A DNA stretch of 64,000 bases, from contig NZ_JAIUHR010000025.1 of the NCBI RefSeq assembly GCF_020165195.1, positions 1 to 64,000 on the forward strand. Direction: 5' to 3'. A model generated the notes under the pieces. That model made no database searches, was not told the DNA's origin, and worked only from the letters and a program-made list of their open reading frames with translations. The position numbers were made by a program, and so were the translations under genes. Position 1 is the first letter of the stretch, and every line of letters starts with the position of its first letter. Below, one piece after another: positions 17,108 to 25,698 of the stretch. This DNA is from Mesorhizobium sp. CA14 (GTDB lineage: Bacteria; Pseudomonadota; Alphaproteobacteria; Rhizobiales; Rhizobiaceae).

Positions 17108-20100
17108 ATGACCCCCACCGACAGCAGCACTGAAAAGCGGCCCTTCAATCTTTCGCGTTGGGCGATCGGACATCCGAGCATCGCGCGCTTCCTGTTCGGG
17201 TTGATCATCCTGGCCGGCGTGCTCGGCCTGATGCGCATGGGCCAGAAGGAAGATCCCGACTTCACCTTCCGCGTCATGGTGGTGCAGGCGATCTGGCCGG
17301 GCGCCTCGATCCAGGACATGGAGGACCAGGTCGTCAACAAGATCGAGCGCAAGCTGCAGGAGACGCCGCATCTGGATTTCGTGCGCTCCTACACCCGCGC
17401 CGGCAGCGCCATCATCACGCTGCAGGTCAAGGGCGACACCAATGCCGAAGAGGTCAAGGACGCCTTTTATCAGGTGCGCAAGAAGGTCGGCGACATTTCC
17501 AATGAATTGCCGCAAGGCCTGCTCGGTCCCTATTTCAACGACGAGTTCGGCGACACTTTCATCACGCTGCATTCGATCAGCGGCGACGGTTTCACCTATC
17601 CGGAGCTGAAGAAATTCGCCATTCAGGCGCGCGACATGCTGTTGACGACGCCGGGTGTCGAAAAGGCCGTCATCATCGGCGACCAGCCGGAGAAGATCTA
17701 TATCGACGTCTCGTCGAAGGCGCTGGCCGAGCGCGGGCTGACCATCCTTGACCTGCAGAACGCCGTGAAGGGGCAGAATGCCGTCGATCCGGCGGGCTCG
17801 GTCGATACCGGCCTGCGCTCGGTGCGCATCTCGGTCGAGGGCGACGTCACCAAGGCCGCCGACATCCGCGAGCTGAGGCTGCGTTCCGGCAACCAGGTGA
17901 CGCGCCTCGGCGACATCGCCACCGTCTCTTCCGGCCTTGAGGATCCTTACGAGCGCAAATACCGCTTCAACGGCCATGAGAGCGTTCAGGTCGGCGTCGT
18001 CATGGCCAAGGGCTTCAACGTCAGGGACGTCGGCAAGGATGTCGAGGCGACCTATCAGCGCTTCGAGGCCGGACTGCCATATGGCGTTTCGGTCGACCAG
18101 ATCTCCGACCAGCCGGAGGTCGTGAAGGATGCCGTAAACGAGTTCATGGAGGCGCTCGGCGAAGCGCTGCTCATCGTGCTTGCAGTCTCGCTGCTGTCGA
18201 TCGGTTGGCGCTCGGGCCTGGTGATCGCCATCGCCATCCCGCTCGTGCTCGCCGCCACCTTCGCCATCATGTACGAGATCGGCATTGACCTGCAGCGCAT
18301 CTCGCTCGGCGCGCTCATCATTGCGCTCGGTCTTTTGGTCGACGACGCCATGATCGTCGTCGAGATGATGGAGCGAAAGCTCGAGGAGGGGCTGGTCAAG
18401 ATCGAGGCGGCGAGCTTCGCCTATACTTCGACCGCTTTCCCGATGCTGACCGGCACGCTGATCACCACGGCCGGCTTCATCCCCGTCGGCTTCGCCGCGT
18501 CGACCGCCGGCGAATATGTGCGCACGCTGTTCTACGTCGTCGGCATAGCATTGATCGTGTCGTGGTTCGTCGCGGTCTATTTCACGCCGTGGCTGGGCTA
18601 CATGATCCTCAAGCAGCGCAAGCATGCCGGCACCCATCACGATGTCTTCGATACCGCCTTCTACCGCCGGCTGCGCGCGACGGTCGCCTGGGCCGTGCGC
18701 CACCGCATCATTGTTTTGGTGATGACGCTGGTCACCTTCGCCACCAGCCTCTGGGCCTTCCAGTTCATCCCGCAGAACTTCTTCCCGCAATCCTCGCGCC
18801 CGGAAATCCTGGTTGACCTGTGGCTGCCGGAAGGCACCTCGATCAAGGAGGTCGAGAACCAGGCCAAGGCACTGGAAACCAAGATGATGGACGATCCGGA
18901 CAAGCGCTTCATCGCCACCTATATCGGCGAGGGCGCGCCGCGCTTCTTCTTGCCGCTCGACCAGCAGCTGCGCAATCCGAACTTCGCCCAGCTCCTGGTG
19001 ATGGCCAAGGACGAGCCGGCGCGCGAGCGGCTGATCGTCAAGATGCGCAAGATCCTGGCGCAGGACTTCCCCTCGATCCGCGGCAAGGTCGACCGTCTCT
19101 TCCTCGGTCCGCCGACAGGCTGGCCGGTGCAGATGCGCGTCATGGGGCCGGACCGCAAGGAGGTGCGCCGCATCGCCGACGAGGTGAAGGCGAGGTTCCA
19201 GGCCAATCCGCTGCTCGGCGCCATCCATGACGACTGGCTGGAACCGGTGCCGGCGATGAAGCTGGTGATCGACCAGGATCGTGCCCGCGCGCTCGGCGTC
19301 ACCTCGCAGCGCATCCGCCAGATGCTGCAGGCCACCATGTCCGGCGCGCCGCTCGACGACTTCCGCGACGGCGAGGAGACGGTCTCGATCGTCGCCCGCG
19401 AGCCGGAGGCGACCCGCCACCTGCTCTCTTCGGTCGACTCGGTCTATATCCCGACCGACTTCGGCGGATCGGTGCCGCTCTCGCAGGTGGCCAAGGTCGT
19501 GCCGGTGATGGAGCAGGGTGTCGAATGGCGGCGCGACCGCCTGCCGACGATCAGCGTACGCGCCACGCTGCCGGACGGCGTGCAGTCCAACGACGTCGTG
19601 ACCAAGATGTATAACGACATGAAGGACCTGCGCGCCGGCCTTGCCCCCGGCTACAAGGTCGAGATCCAGGGCGGCGCCGAGGATTCGGCCGAAAGCCAGG
19701 CCTCGATCGCGGCCAAGGCGCCGATCATGCTTGCCGTCATCGTGGTGCTGCTGATGGTCCAGCTGCAGCATTTCGGCAAGTCGATGCTGGTGCTGGCCAC
19801 CGGTCCGCTCGGCATCATCGGCGCCGCCGCGGCGCTCTTGATCAGCGGCGCGCCGTTCGGCTTCGTCGCCATCCTCGGCGTCATCGCGCTGCTCGGCATC
19901 ATCATGCGCAACTCGATCATCCTGGTCGACCAGATCGATCAGGATATCGCGGCCGGCATGGAGCGATCGGAAGCGATCGTCGGTGCGGCCGTCCGCCGTT
20001 TCCGGCCGATCATGCTGACGGCGCTCACCGCTGTGCTGGCGCTGATCCCGATCTCGCGCGCCGTCTTCTGGGGGCCGCTCGCCTACGCCATGATGGGCGG

Positions 20101-20260
20101 CATACTCGTCGCCACGGTGCTGACCATCCTGGTGCTGCCGGCCGGCTACGCCCTGTTCTTCGGCCGCGCGCCCAAGAAGGCCAAGGCCGACGAGCAGGCG
20201 CCCGAGCCGGAGAAGGTCGAAGGCGTCGAAAGACCGCAGCTGGCCTTGGCTGCGGAATAG
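17108..20260 (+). CDS. RND family efflux transporter, inner-membrane pump
   Basis: This 1050-residue proton-driven pump is of the HAE1-like RND type. Twelve membrane segments in the 1+5+1+5 layout can be followed: FLFGLIILAGVLGLMRMG at the start, ALLIVLAVSLLSIGWRSGLV, LGLLVDDAMIVVEMMERKLE (TM4 with the Asp pair used in proton relay) and PLGIIGAAAALLISGAPFGF. The two large periplasmic loops lie between TM1/2 and TM7/8. ATG 17108 is preferred over a TTG at 17090. It pairs with the lipoprotein adaptor upstream. A hairpin at 20281-20318 follows. The substrate is unknown. Confidence 0.9.
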   Translation: MTPTDSSTEKRPFNLSRWAIGHPSIARFLFGLIILAGVLGLMRMGQKEDPDFTFRVMVVQAIWPGASIQDMEDQVVNKIERKLQETPHLDFVRSYTRAGSAIITLQVKGDTNAEEVKDAFYQVRKKVGDISNELPQGLLGPYFNDEFGDTFITLHSISGDGFTYPELKKFAIQARDMLLTTPGVEKAVIIGDQPEKIYIDVSSKALAERGLTILDLQNAVKGQNAVDPAGSVDTGLRSVRISVEGDVTKAADIRELRLRSGNQVTRLGDIATVSSGLEDPYERKYRFNGHESVQVGVVMAKGFNVRDVGKDVEATYQRFEAGLPYGVSVDQISDQPEVVKDAVNEFMEALGEALLIVLAVSLLSIGWRSGLVIAIAIPLVLAATFAIMYEIGIDLQRISLGALIIALGLLVDDAMIVVEMMERKLEEGLVKIEAASFAYTSTAFPMLTGTLITTAGFIPVGFAASTAGEYVRTLFYVVGIALIVSWFVAVYFTPWLGYMILKQRKHAGTHHDVFDTAFYRRLRATVAWAVRHRIIVLVMTLVTFATSLWAFQFIPQNFFPQSSRPEILVDLWLPEGTSIKEVENQAKALETKMMDDPDKRFIATYIGEGAPRFFLPLDQQLRNPNFAQLLVMAKDEPARERLIVKMRKILAQDFPSIRGKVDRLFLGPPTGWPVQMRVMGPDRKEVRRIADEVKARFQANPLLGAIHDDWLEPVPAMKLVIDQDRARALGVTSQRIRQMLQATMSGAPLDDFRDGEETVSIVAREPEATRHLLSSVDSVYIPTDFGGSVPLSQVAKVVPVMEQGVEWRRDRLPTISVRATLPDGVQSNDVVTKMYNDMKDLRAGLAPGYKVEIQGGAEDSAESQASIAAKAPIMLAVIVVLLMVQLQHFGKSMLVLATGPLGIIGAAAALLISGAPFGFVAILGVIALLGIIMRNSIILVDQIDQDIAAGMERSEAIVGAAVRRFRPIMLTALTAVLALIPISRAVFWGPLAYAMMGGILVATVLTILVLPAGYALFFGRAPKKAKADEQAPEPEKVEGVERPQLALAAE

Positions 20261-20280
20261 AAATAGACGTGGCAACCTGG

Positions 20281-20318
20281 GATCATCCGCCATCGGTGAA
20301 AGCCGGTGGCGGATGATC
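20281..20318. terminator. Strong hairpin after the RND gene
   Basis: GATCATCCGCCA and TGGCGGATGATC form a perfect 12-bp stem, extended by CGG/CCG pairing, 20 bp after the RND stop. There is no T-run, so it may be a 3'-end stabiliser or a factor-assisted terminator. Confidence 0.55.
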
Positions 20319-20427
20319 TGCATCAAGGTCCGCCGGGCGAAAAATGCTCCGGGATCGGTTCTTCCAAGAAGCGGCCGGCCGCAAACCAGGTTGACGCAGC
20401 GATTGAAACGATTGCCCAAAAGATAAC

Positions 20428-20455
20428 GGGCGCGCCGAGGCGCGCTCGTCTGTTT
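20428..20455. terminator. GC-rich hairpin between the RND and permease genes
   Basis: GGGCGCGC and GCGCGCTC pair around a CGAG loop and are followed on the plus strand by GTCTGTTTTC. The element sits between convergent genes, 13 bp from the permease stop, and may serve both. Confidence 0.5.
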
Positions 20456-20468
20456 TCAGGCTGCCGTG

Positions 20469-22178
20469 TCAGATGACGAACACCCAGTTGGCGATCAGCA
20501 TCACCGCCACGCCGGCGATCAGCGTCAGGTAAGGCAGCATGCCCGCCTTCCTGACCGAGAGGTCGGCCCCTGCCATGCCGAGGTCGGCCAGCATGTGTTC
20601 GGGGAATTTGCCTTTATCCTGGATGTAGTGGCGGAAGCAGAACACCGGGATGATCAAGGCAGCGGTGATCAGGCCGGCCCACAGCGCCATCGGGTTCCAC
20701 ACCTTGGCGCCGGCGCCCATGAAGATCGCGTTGACATAGGCGAAGATGGCGCCGATGCCGAGCAGCCAGGTCGGCGCCTTCCAGGGGCGATTGATGTGGC
20801 CGTTGTCGATGCGATGGATCCAGCCGGCGTTGAGGTTGAGGAAGTTGAAGATGATGTAACCGCAGTTCGACACGGCGAGGATGAAGAAGAAACTCGTCGC
20901 GTCGGCCGAGGCGATCGCCAGCACGATCAGGTTGAAGCAGAGGTCGGTCCACATCGCCCGCGTCGGCGCGCCATGCTCGTTGACGTGGCTGAGATAGCGC
21001 GGCAGCCAGCCGTCAACCGAACCCTGGTAGAGCGTGCGCGAGGAACCGGCCATCGCCGTCATGATGCACAGCACCAGCGCCAGGATCATCAGCATGACCA
21101 GCAGGCTGTGGATCAGCTTGCCGCCACCGACCATGCCGGCCAGCGCGTCGGCGACCCCCGAGCCGTCGACGATCGGCGTCGCCAGCATTCCGTTCAACCC
21201 CAGCACGCCCTGGAAGGTGAAGGGCACCAGGATGAACAAAAGCATGCAGAGCAGGCCGGAATAGAAGATCGCCTTGAAGGTGTCGGTGCCGGGGTTCTTG
21301 AATTCCGATGTGTAGCAGACCGCAGTTTCGAAGCCGTAGGTCGACCATGCGGCGATGAACATGCCGCCGAGCGCCAGCGTCCAGCCGGCGATGTTCCAAG
21401 AGCCCGGATCAGGCGCATAGGCGGCCGCCAGCGGCACCAGCGGTGAGAAGTTCGCCCAGTCGATCTGGCCGGTGAAGATCGGCACGACGCCGACGATCAG
21501 CATCGGGATGATGACCAGCAGGCCGATATATTTCTGCACATTGGCCGTGCCGAGGATGCCGCGATGCTGGATCGCGAAGATGATCAGCATCAGCACCGCG
21601 CCGATGAAGAAGGTGGCGTTGAAGGTGAAGGACACTGGACCCAGCGTATGGCTGAACAGCGACCAGGTACGGATCGCGGGCGTGGCGGCAGCCGCCACCG
21701 CGGCGACGGCATCGGCAGGCGCCGTTCCGGCATGCGCGGCGATGTAGGCGACCACTTCCGGCGATGTCTCGGTGAAGGCCGGGATCGGCGCCAGCGCGTT
21801 GAGGATGTAGGCGGCGGCGATCGAGCAGCCGAGCGACAGCACCGGCGACCAGGCGAACCAGTTGCACCACACCGATAGCGGCGCGATGAACTTGGAATAG
21901 CGCAACCAGGCCGTGGCGCCGTAGATCGACGCGCCCCCCGACTTGTTCGGGAACAGGCCGGCGATTTCGGCATAGGTGAAGGACTGCAGGAAGCCCATAA
22001 TCATGGACACCGTCCAGATCAGGAAGGCGAGCTTTCCGGTCGTGCCGGCAATGCCGCCGATCGAGAACAGGACCAGCGCTGGAACGCCGCTTGCCACCCA
22101 GAAGGCCCCACGCCAGTCGATGTGCCTGAGCAGCTTGCTTTCTGCAGGCTGCTCGAGGGCCGTGCTTATCGTGCTCAT
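20469..22178 (-). CDS. APC superfamily permease of the methylamine island
   Basis: This is a 569-residue inner-membrane permease. It is highly hydrophobic, with about 12-14 membrane segments, among them VPALVLFSIGGIAGTTGKLA and FLIWTVSMIMGFLQSFTYAE, followed by the amino acid permease hallmark GLFPNKSGGASIYGATAW. The sequence fits the amino acid/polyamine/organocation superfamily. It is the last gene in the minus-strand run that encodes the methylamine pathway, and it follows tdm after a 263-bp gap that contains a copy of the island operator motif (22280-22295). A methylated amine, TMAO or a gamma-glutamyl intermediate is therefore a plausible substrate, but this is inference. GGGAAG precedes the ATG. 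Confidence 0.85.
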   Translation of the reverse strand: MSTISTALEQPAESKLLRHIDWRGAFWVASGVPALVLFSIGGIAGTTGKLAFLIWTVSMIMGFLQSFTYAEIAGLFPNKSGGASIYGATAWLRYSKFIAPLSVWCNWFAWSPVLSLGCSIAAAYILNALAPIPAFTETSPEVVAYIAAHAGTAPADAVAAVAAAATPAIRTWSLFSHTLGPVSFTFNATFFIGAVLMLIIFAIQHRGILGTANVQKYIGLLVIIPMLIVGVVPIFTGQIDWANFSPLVPLAAAYAPDPGSWNIAGWTLALGGMFIAAWSTYGFETAVCYTSEFKNPGTDTFKAIFYSGLLCMLLFILVPFTFQGVLGLNGMLATPIVDGSGVADALAGMVGGGKLIHSLLVMLMILALVLCIMTAMAGSSRTLYQGSVDGWLPRYLSHVNEHGAPTRAMWTDLCFNLIVLAIASADATSFFFILAVSNCGYIIFNFLNLNAGWIHRIDNGHINRPWKAPTWLLGIGAIFAYVNAIFMGAGAKVWNPMALWAGLITAALIIPVFCFRHYIQDKGKFPEHMLADLGMAGADLSVRKAGMLPYLTLIAGVAVMLIANWVFVI

Positions 22179-22279
22179 ATCTTGTGTCTTCCCCTTTTTC
22201 TGTTCCCCGCCGGCGACGCTTCGGCTTTTGCGAAGCTTGCTCCCCGGCCACTATGGTCGCTCTGGTGTGTTTCCACTCA

Positions 22280-22295
22280 GTCGTATTTTTTTCTT
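22280..22295 (-). promoter_or_regulatory. Candidate island operator upstream of the terminal permease
   Basis: The plus strand reads GTCGTATTTTTTTCTT and matches the site at 38211 in 12 of 16 positions. Extended leftwards, CAGTCGTATTTTTTTC aligns with CAGTGAAATTTGTTTC before tmm. It lies about 102 bp before the permease start and is much AT-richer than its surroundings. It is the weakest of the main sites. Confidence 0.4.
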
Positions 22296-22441
22296 AAGAG
22301 TGAAGATTGATCCGGCGCGCTTTCGCGTCAAGCGTTTTGTGAAAGTCATGCACACCCCGCTTGCGAAACGTCGGCCGTCTGCCGCCGGTGGCGGCCGGCG
22401 GGAGTTGGATTTGCGTTGGGAGGCGTGTCAGGAACGGGCTT

Positions 22442-24811
22442 TCAGGAACGCGGTCTGGTCTTCTGCGGATCGTAATGGGCGAAGCCCACGACCCGCGCGG
22501 GCAGCCGCTTGGCCTGACCGTCGAGCTTGCCGATCTCGACCTCCGTGCCGATCTCGGCGTGAGTGACGTCGAGCCGTGCCAGCGCGATGGTCTTGCCGAG
22601 CACCGGCGAACGCATGCCGGAGGTGACGACGCCGATCTGGGCGCGGCCGACATGGACGCAGTCGCCATGGCCGACGGCGACATTGGCATCGATATCGAGG
22701 CCGACGAGCTTGTGTTGCGGATGCTCCTTGCGCCGGATCAGCGCGTCGCGGCCGATGAAATCGTCGGCCTTGGTCTTGAGCGGCACGGTGAAGCCGATGC
22801 CGGCCTCGAACGGATCGGTCTGGTCGGAGAATTCGTAACCGGCGAAGATCAGTCCCGCCTCGATGCGCACCATATCGAGCGCCTGCAGGCCCATCGGCTT
22901 CAGCCCGTGCGGCTGGCCGGCCTCCCAGACGGCGTCGAACACTTTTTCGGCATCGCGCGGATGGCACCAGATCTCGTAACCGAGCTCGCCCGTATAGCCG
23001 GTGCGTGAGACGACGACGGGCACGCCATTGCCGCCGCCGATGCGCGCGACGGCGAAGCGGAACCATTCGAGCTCGCCGATCGAGGGCTGCACCGGCGAGG
23101 TCCAGACCACTTCCTTCAATATGTCGCGGCTCTTCGGGCCCTGTACGGCGATGTTGTGCATCTGGTCGGTGGAGGAGCGTACCAGCACGTTGAGGCCGAG
23201 CTTTTTCGCAGTCTCGCGCAGCCACTCGCCGGAAAGATCGTCGCCGCCGACCCAGCGGAAATTATCCTTGCCGAGCCTGAGCAACGTCCCGTCGTCGATC
23301 ATGCCGCCATGCTCGTAGCACATCGCCGTATAGACGACCTGGCCGACGCCGAGCTTCTTGACGTCTCGGGTCAGCGTGTATTGCAGCAGCGCTTCGGAGT
23401 CCGGACCGGTGACCTCGAACTTGCGCAGCGGCGACAGGTCCATGATCACCGCGGCCTGCCGGCAGGCCCAGTATTCGGCGATGGGGCCTCCCTTGGCGAA
23501 GGAATTGGCGAGCCAATAGCCGCGATATTCGACGAAGTCGCGCGTGTGCTTGGCAAAGCTCGAATGAAAGGCTGTCTCGCGGGTCATTTTCGGTTCCGAG
23601 TCGGGCTTCATGCGTCTGGCGATCGCTCGCGAGAATTTGTGCTGGCCGGAATAGGCGCGCACATGGATGTCGGTGAGGTCCCAGCCATTGGCGGGCGTGG
23701 TGTCGTCCGGGCAGGCCGAGGAGACGCAGACGATATCGGTCAGGGCTCTCAAGAGCACATAGTCGCCGGGTCGCGACCACGGCTCGTCCGACACCATCAC
23801 GCCATGCGCGTCGATCGCCGTGTTGAAGAAGAAGTTGATCGCCATCCAGCCCGCGCGGGGATTTACGCCCTTGTCCGACAGCGCCTTGTTGAAATTCTCC
23901 GAGCAGTTGGTGTGTCCGGGATAGCCGATGTCGTCGTAATATTTGGCGGCGCAGGCGAGCGCGAAGGCGTCGTGCCGGCCGCAAGTGTCCTGCACCACCT
24001 CGACCAGCGGCTCCATGTCCTGGTCGTAATATTTCGAATGCAGGCCAGGCATCGGATAGGCCGAACCCATCAGCGTGCGGGTCGTCGTCACGTCGAGCGG
24101 CAGGTCGCGGCCCTTGTCCAGCTTGCGCGCGGAAAAACACTGGAAGTCGGTGCATTGCCGGCCATCGACATCGATGATCTGCAGATAGTCGCCGGCCTTG
24201 ACGAAATAGGCCTCGGCGGTCGCCGACTTCACCCGAAGATCAAGCACGGGATCGGCAAGCGGATCGGGAAGCTGCGATCTCGTCTTCAGGCGGATCGTGG
24301 CGCGGCGCACCAGAACGGTCAGCGGCGTCGCGGTGTTGTGGCCGTCGACCAGCATCGGCCCGCCAGGCGCCGCGATCAGCAGCGCGCCGTCGCGCTGGAC
24401 GGCAAAGCTCTGCTCGGTGCCGGCGGGCGTGGCGCCGCCGAACACACGCACGGCCTTCGGCTGGTCGAGCTGCACATTGCGGCGCTCGAGGCTGAGACGC
24501 AGCGCCGCGAGGCTGTCGTCGCCTTCGGCAAGCAGCGCCTTGATGCCGGCGGCATTGCTGTTCGACCGCTCGCCGAAAATGCCGGGATCCGTCGCGCCTG
24601 ATTTGTCCCAGGCCAGCAGCTCGCAGGGCTGCCCGCCCTCGACATTGCTCACGCTCACGCTGTCGCCGGCCTCGACGTCGATGAGCACCGCGCCATGGCC
24701 CTGGACAGTATATCGTTCCACACCCGGCGGCAGGCTGATCTCGCCGGGCCTCAGGATCAGGCTAGGACGCGGCGGCCCGGACAGGACGGCAGGGTAGGGC
24801 GACTGGCTCAT
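22442..24811 (-). CDS. tdm: Trimethylamine N-oxide demethylase (DUF1989-GcvT fusion)
   Basis: This 789-residue two-domain enzyme has the architecture of Tdm characterised in Methylocella and Ruegeria: it cleaves TMAO to dimethylamine and formaldehyde and passes the formaldehyde to tetrahydrofolate. The N-terminal half is DUF1989, duplicated, with candidate metal ligands in DGRQCTDFQCF, VQDTCGRHDAF, GHTNCSENFN and DIVCVSSACPDD. The C-terminal half (about residues 420-789) is a GcvT-type aminomethyltransferase fold with YRGYWLANSF, ALLQYTLTRDVKKLGVGQVV, RTGYTGELGYEIW and GLQALDMVRIEAGLIF. The start ATG 24811 has GGAGGAGGG upstream. It lies directly downstream of the mgd genes and within the same island as tmm and dmm, which strongly supports TMAO over other DUF1989 substrates. 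Confidence 0.87.
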   Translation of the reverse strand: MSQSPYPAVLSGPPRPSLILRPGEISLPPGVERYTVQGHGAVLIDVEAGDSVSVSNVEGGQPCELLAWDKSGATDPGIFGERSNSNAAGIKALLAEGDDSLAALRLSLERRNVQLDQPKAVRVFGGATPAGTEQSFAVQRDGALLIAAPGGPMLVDGHNTATPLTVLVRRATIRLKTRSQLPDPLADPVLDLRVKSATAEAYFVKAGDYLQIIDVDGRQCTDFQCFSARKLDKGRDLPLDVTTTRTLMGSAYPMPGLHSKYYDQDMEPLVEVVQDTCGRHDAFALACAAKYYDDIGYPGHTNCSENFNKALSDKGVNPRAGWMAINFFFNTAIDAHGVMVSDEPWSRPGDYVLLRALTDIVCVSSACPDDTTPANGWDLTDIHVRAYSGQHKFSRAIARRMKPDSEPKMTRETAFHSSFAKHTRDFVEYRGYWLANSFAKGGPIAEYWACRQAAVIMDLSPLRKFEVTGPDSEALLQYTLTRDVKKLGVGQVVYTAMCYEHGGMIDDGTLLRLGKDNFRWVGGDDLSGEWLRETAKKLGLNVLVRSSTDQMHNIAVQGPKSRDILKEVVWTSPVQPSIGELEWFRFAVARIGGGNGVPVVVSRTGYTGELGYEIWCHPRDAEKVFDAVWEAGQPHGLKPMGLQALDMVRIEAGLIFAGYEFSDQTDPFEAGIGFTVPLKTKADDFIGRDALIRRKEHPQHKLVGLDIDANVAVGHGDCVHVGRAQIGVVTSGMRSPVLGKTIALARLDVTHAEIGTEVEIGKLDGQAKRLPARVVGFAHYDPQKTRPRS

Positions 24812-24850
24812 CTCAACCCTCCTCCGAGCGAGAAACAAGTTTGCCTGTGT

Positions 24851-24866
24851 GTAAAATTATTTTCGC
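24851..24866 (-). promoter_or_regulatory. Candidate island operator upstream of tdm
   Basis: GTAAAATTATTTTCGC on the plus strand matches the tmm site GTGAAATTTGTTTCGT in 12 of 16 positions. It lies 40-55 bp before the tdm start, inside an AT-rich stretch, which suggests that tdm has its own promoter although it follows the mgd genes. Confidence 0.5.
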
Positions 24867-24903
24867 TGTAAGAATAGCAGGGCAATGCCGTTTGGCAAGC
24901 ACC

Positions 24904-25062
24904 GGCTCTCCCTTCTCCCCTTGTGGGAGAAGGTAGCCGCGAAGCGGCCGGATGAGGGGTGCTCCAGGGAAAAACAAGCGTCTCACTCCGCTGGAACACC
25001 CCTCATCCGTCTCGGCGCTTGCGCGCCGATCCACCTTCTCCCACAAGGGGAGAAGGGGAGCC
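24904..25062. repeat. Facing pair of rhizobial palindromic repeats after mgdD
   Basis: Two copies of a roughly 60-bp element, each with CTTCTCCCCTTGTGGGAGAA and GGATGAGGGGTG-like ends (24904-24965 and 24993-25062), face each other with a 27-bp loop. The arms are near-identical apart from their centres. A transcript from the mgd operon would fold into a very long hairpin 10 bp after the mgdD stop, which probably ends or limits read-through into tdm. Confidence 0.75.
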
Positions 25063-25071
25063 TGCGCACCG

Positions 25072-25698
25072 CTACGCCAACTTCTCGGAATGGGTAATCG
25101 TCACGCCATATTCCGCGGCCGAGTCCAAGATCGTATGCCACAGGCTCTCGGCGAAAGTCGCGAACACCAGGAGGTTGAACACCGGCTGTCCATCCGCCCG
25201 ATCCTTGCCGCGCCAGAGCGTGATGCTGGTATGATCCATCGAGGTAGCAGCCGCCGCACCCACGCGAAACTTATCGGGATGCAGGTCGATCGAAGACAGC
25301 TTCGCAAGCATCGCGCGCGCCTTGTCGCCGGAGATGCTGATCAGCGCCCGCGCATGCGACTGGTCGGAAAGCGAAGCCGAACCCACGAAGGCCGCCGCAA
25401 GCGCTTCGATCGTATGCTTGCCGCCTTTGGACAGCACGAGGAACTGGTCCGGTCCCGACCAGATCAGCGCCGTGTCCGCCGTATCCACCGCCTTGGGCGT
25501 TTCCGGCGCGGCGATGCCGAAGCGCGCCTGCGCGGCCTTCACCATTTCGGCCGCCTTGCCGCGCCGCGCCATCACCTGCACGAGATCGAAATCGCGGATC
25601 TCGGTCAGCGCCACGCCGGCGTCGCCTTGCGCGCCGTAGGAGCCGGCAATCAGCGCGCGGTCCAGCGGGCTGCGGACGTCCCAGGAAAACTCAGCCAC
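25072..25698 (-). CDS. mgdD: N-methylglutamate dehydrogenase subunit D (sarcosine oxidase gamma type)
   Basis: This small subunit of the heterotetrameric N-methylglutamate dehydrogenase is homologous to SoxG and has about 208 residues. Typical features are LDRALIAGSYGAQGDAGVAL, IWSGPDQFLVLSKGG and SDQSHARALISISGDKARAM, as in SoxG/GcvT-like gamma subunits. I prefer GTG 25698, which has a GGAGG eight bases upstream and overlaps the mgdC stop by 8 bp. ATG 25713 is an alternative, and the long upstream extension in this frame is only the shadow of mgdC. It is the last gene of mgdABCD. Confidence 0.86.
   Translation of the reverse strand: MAEFSWDVRSPLDRALIAGSYGAQGDAGVALTEIRDFDLVQVMARRGKAAEMVKAAQARFGIAAPETPKAVDTADTALIWSGPDQFLVLSKGGKHTIEALAAAFVGSASLSDQSHARALISISGDKARAMLAKLSSIDLHPDKFRVGAAAATSMDHTSITLWRGKDRADGQPVFNLLVFATFAESLWHTILDSAAEYGVTITHSEKLA

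Noticed and set aside
16812..17111. 99-codon plus-strand and 75-codon minus-strand frames between adaptor and RND pump
   Set aside because: They translate repeat-rich, structured intergenic DNA; no domain or ribosome-binding site.
15254..20419. A 1721-codon open frame on the minus strand opposite the efflux operon
   Set aside because: It is the antisense shadow of a GC-rich RND gene and adaptor: Asp/Arg/His-rich low-complexity translation, no domain, no ribosome-binding site, and it crosses several real genes.
24907..25062. CRISPR-like look of the repeated CTTCTCCCC elements
   Set aside because: Only two copies facing each other, no spacer array and no cas gene; it is an inverted rhizobial intergenic repeat.
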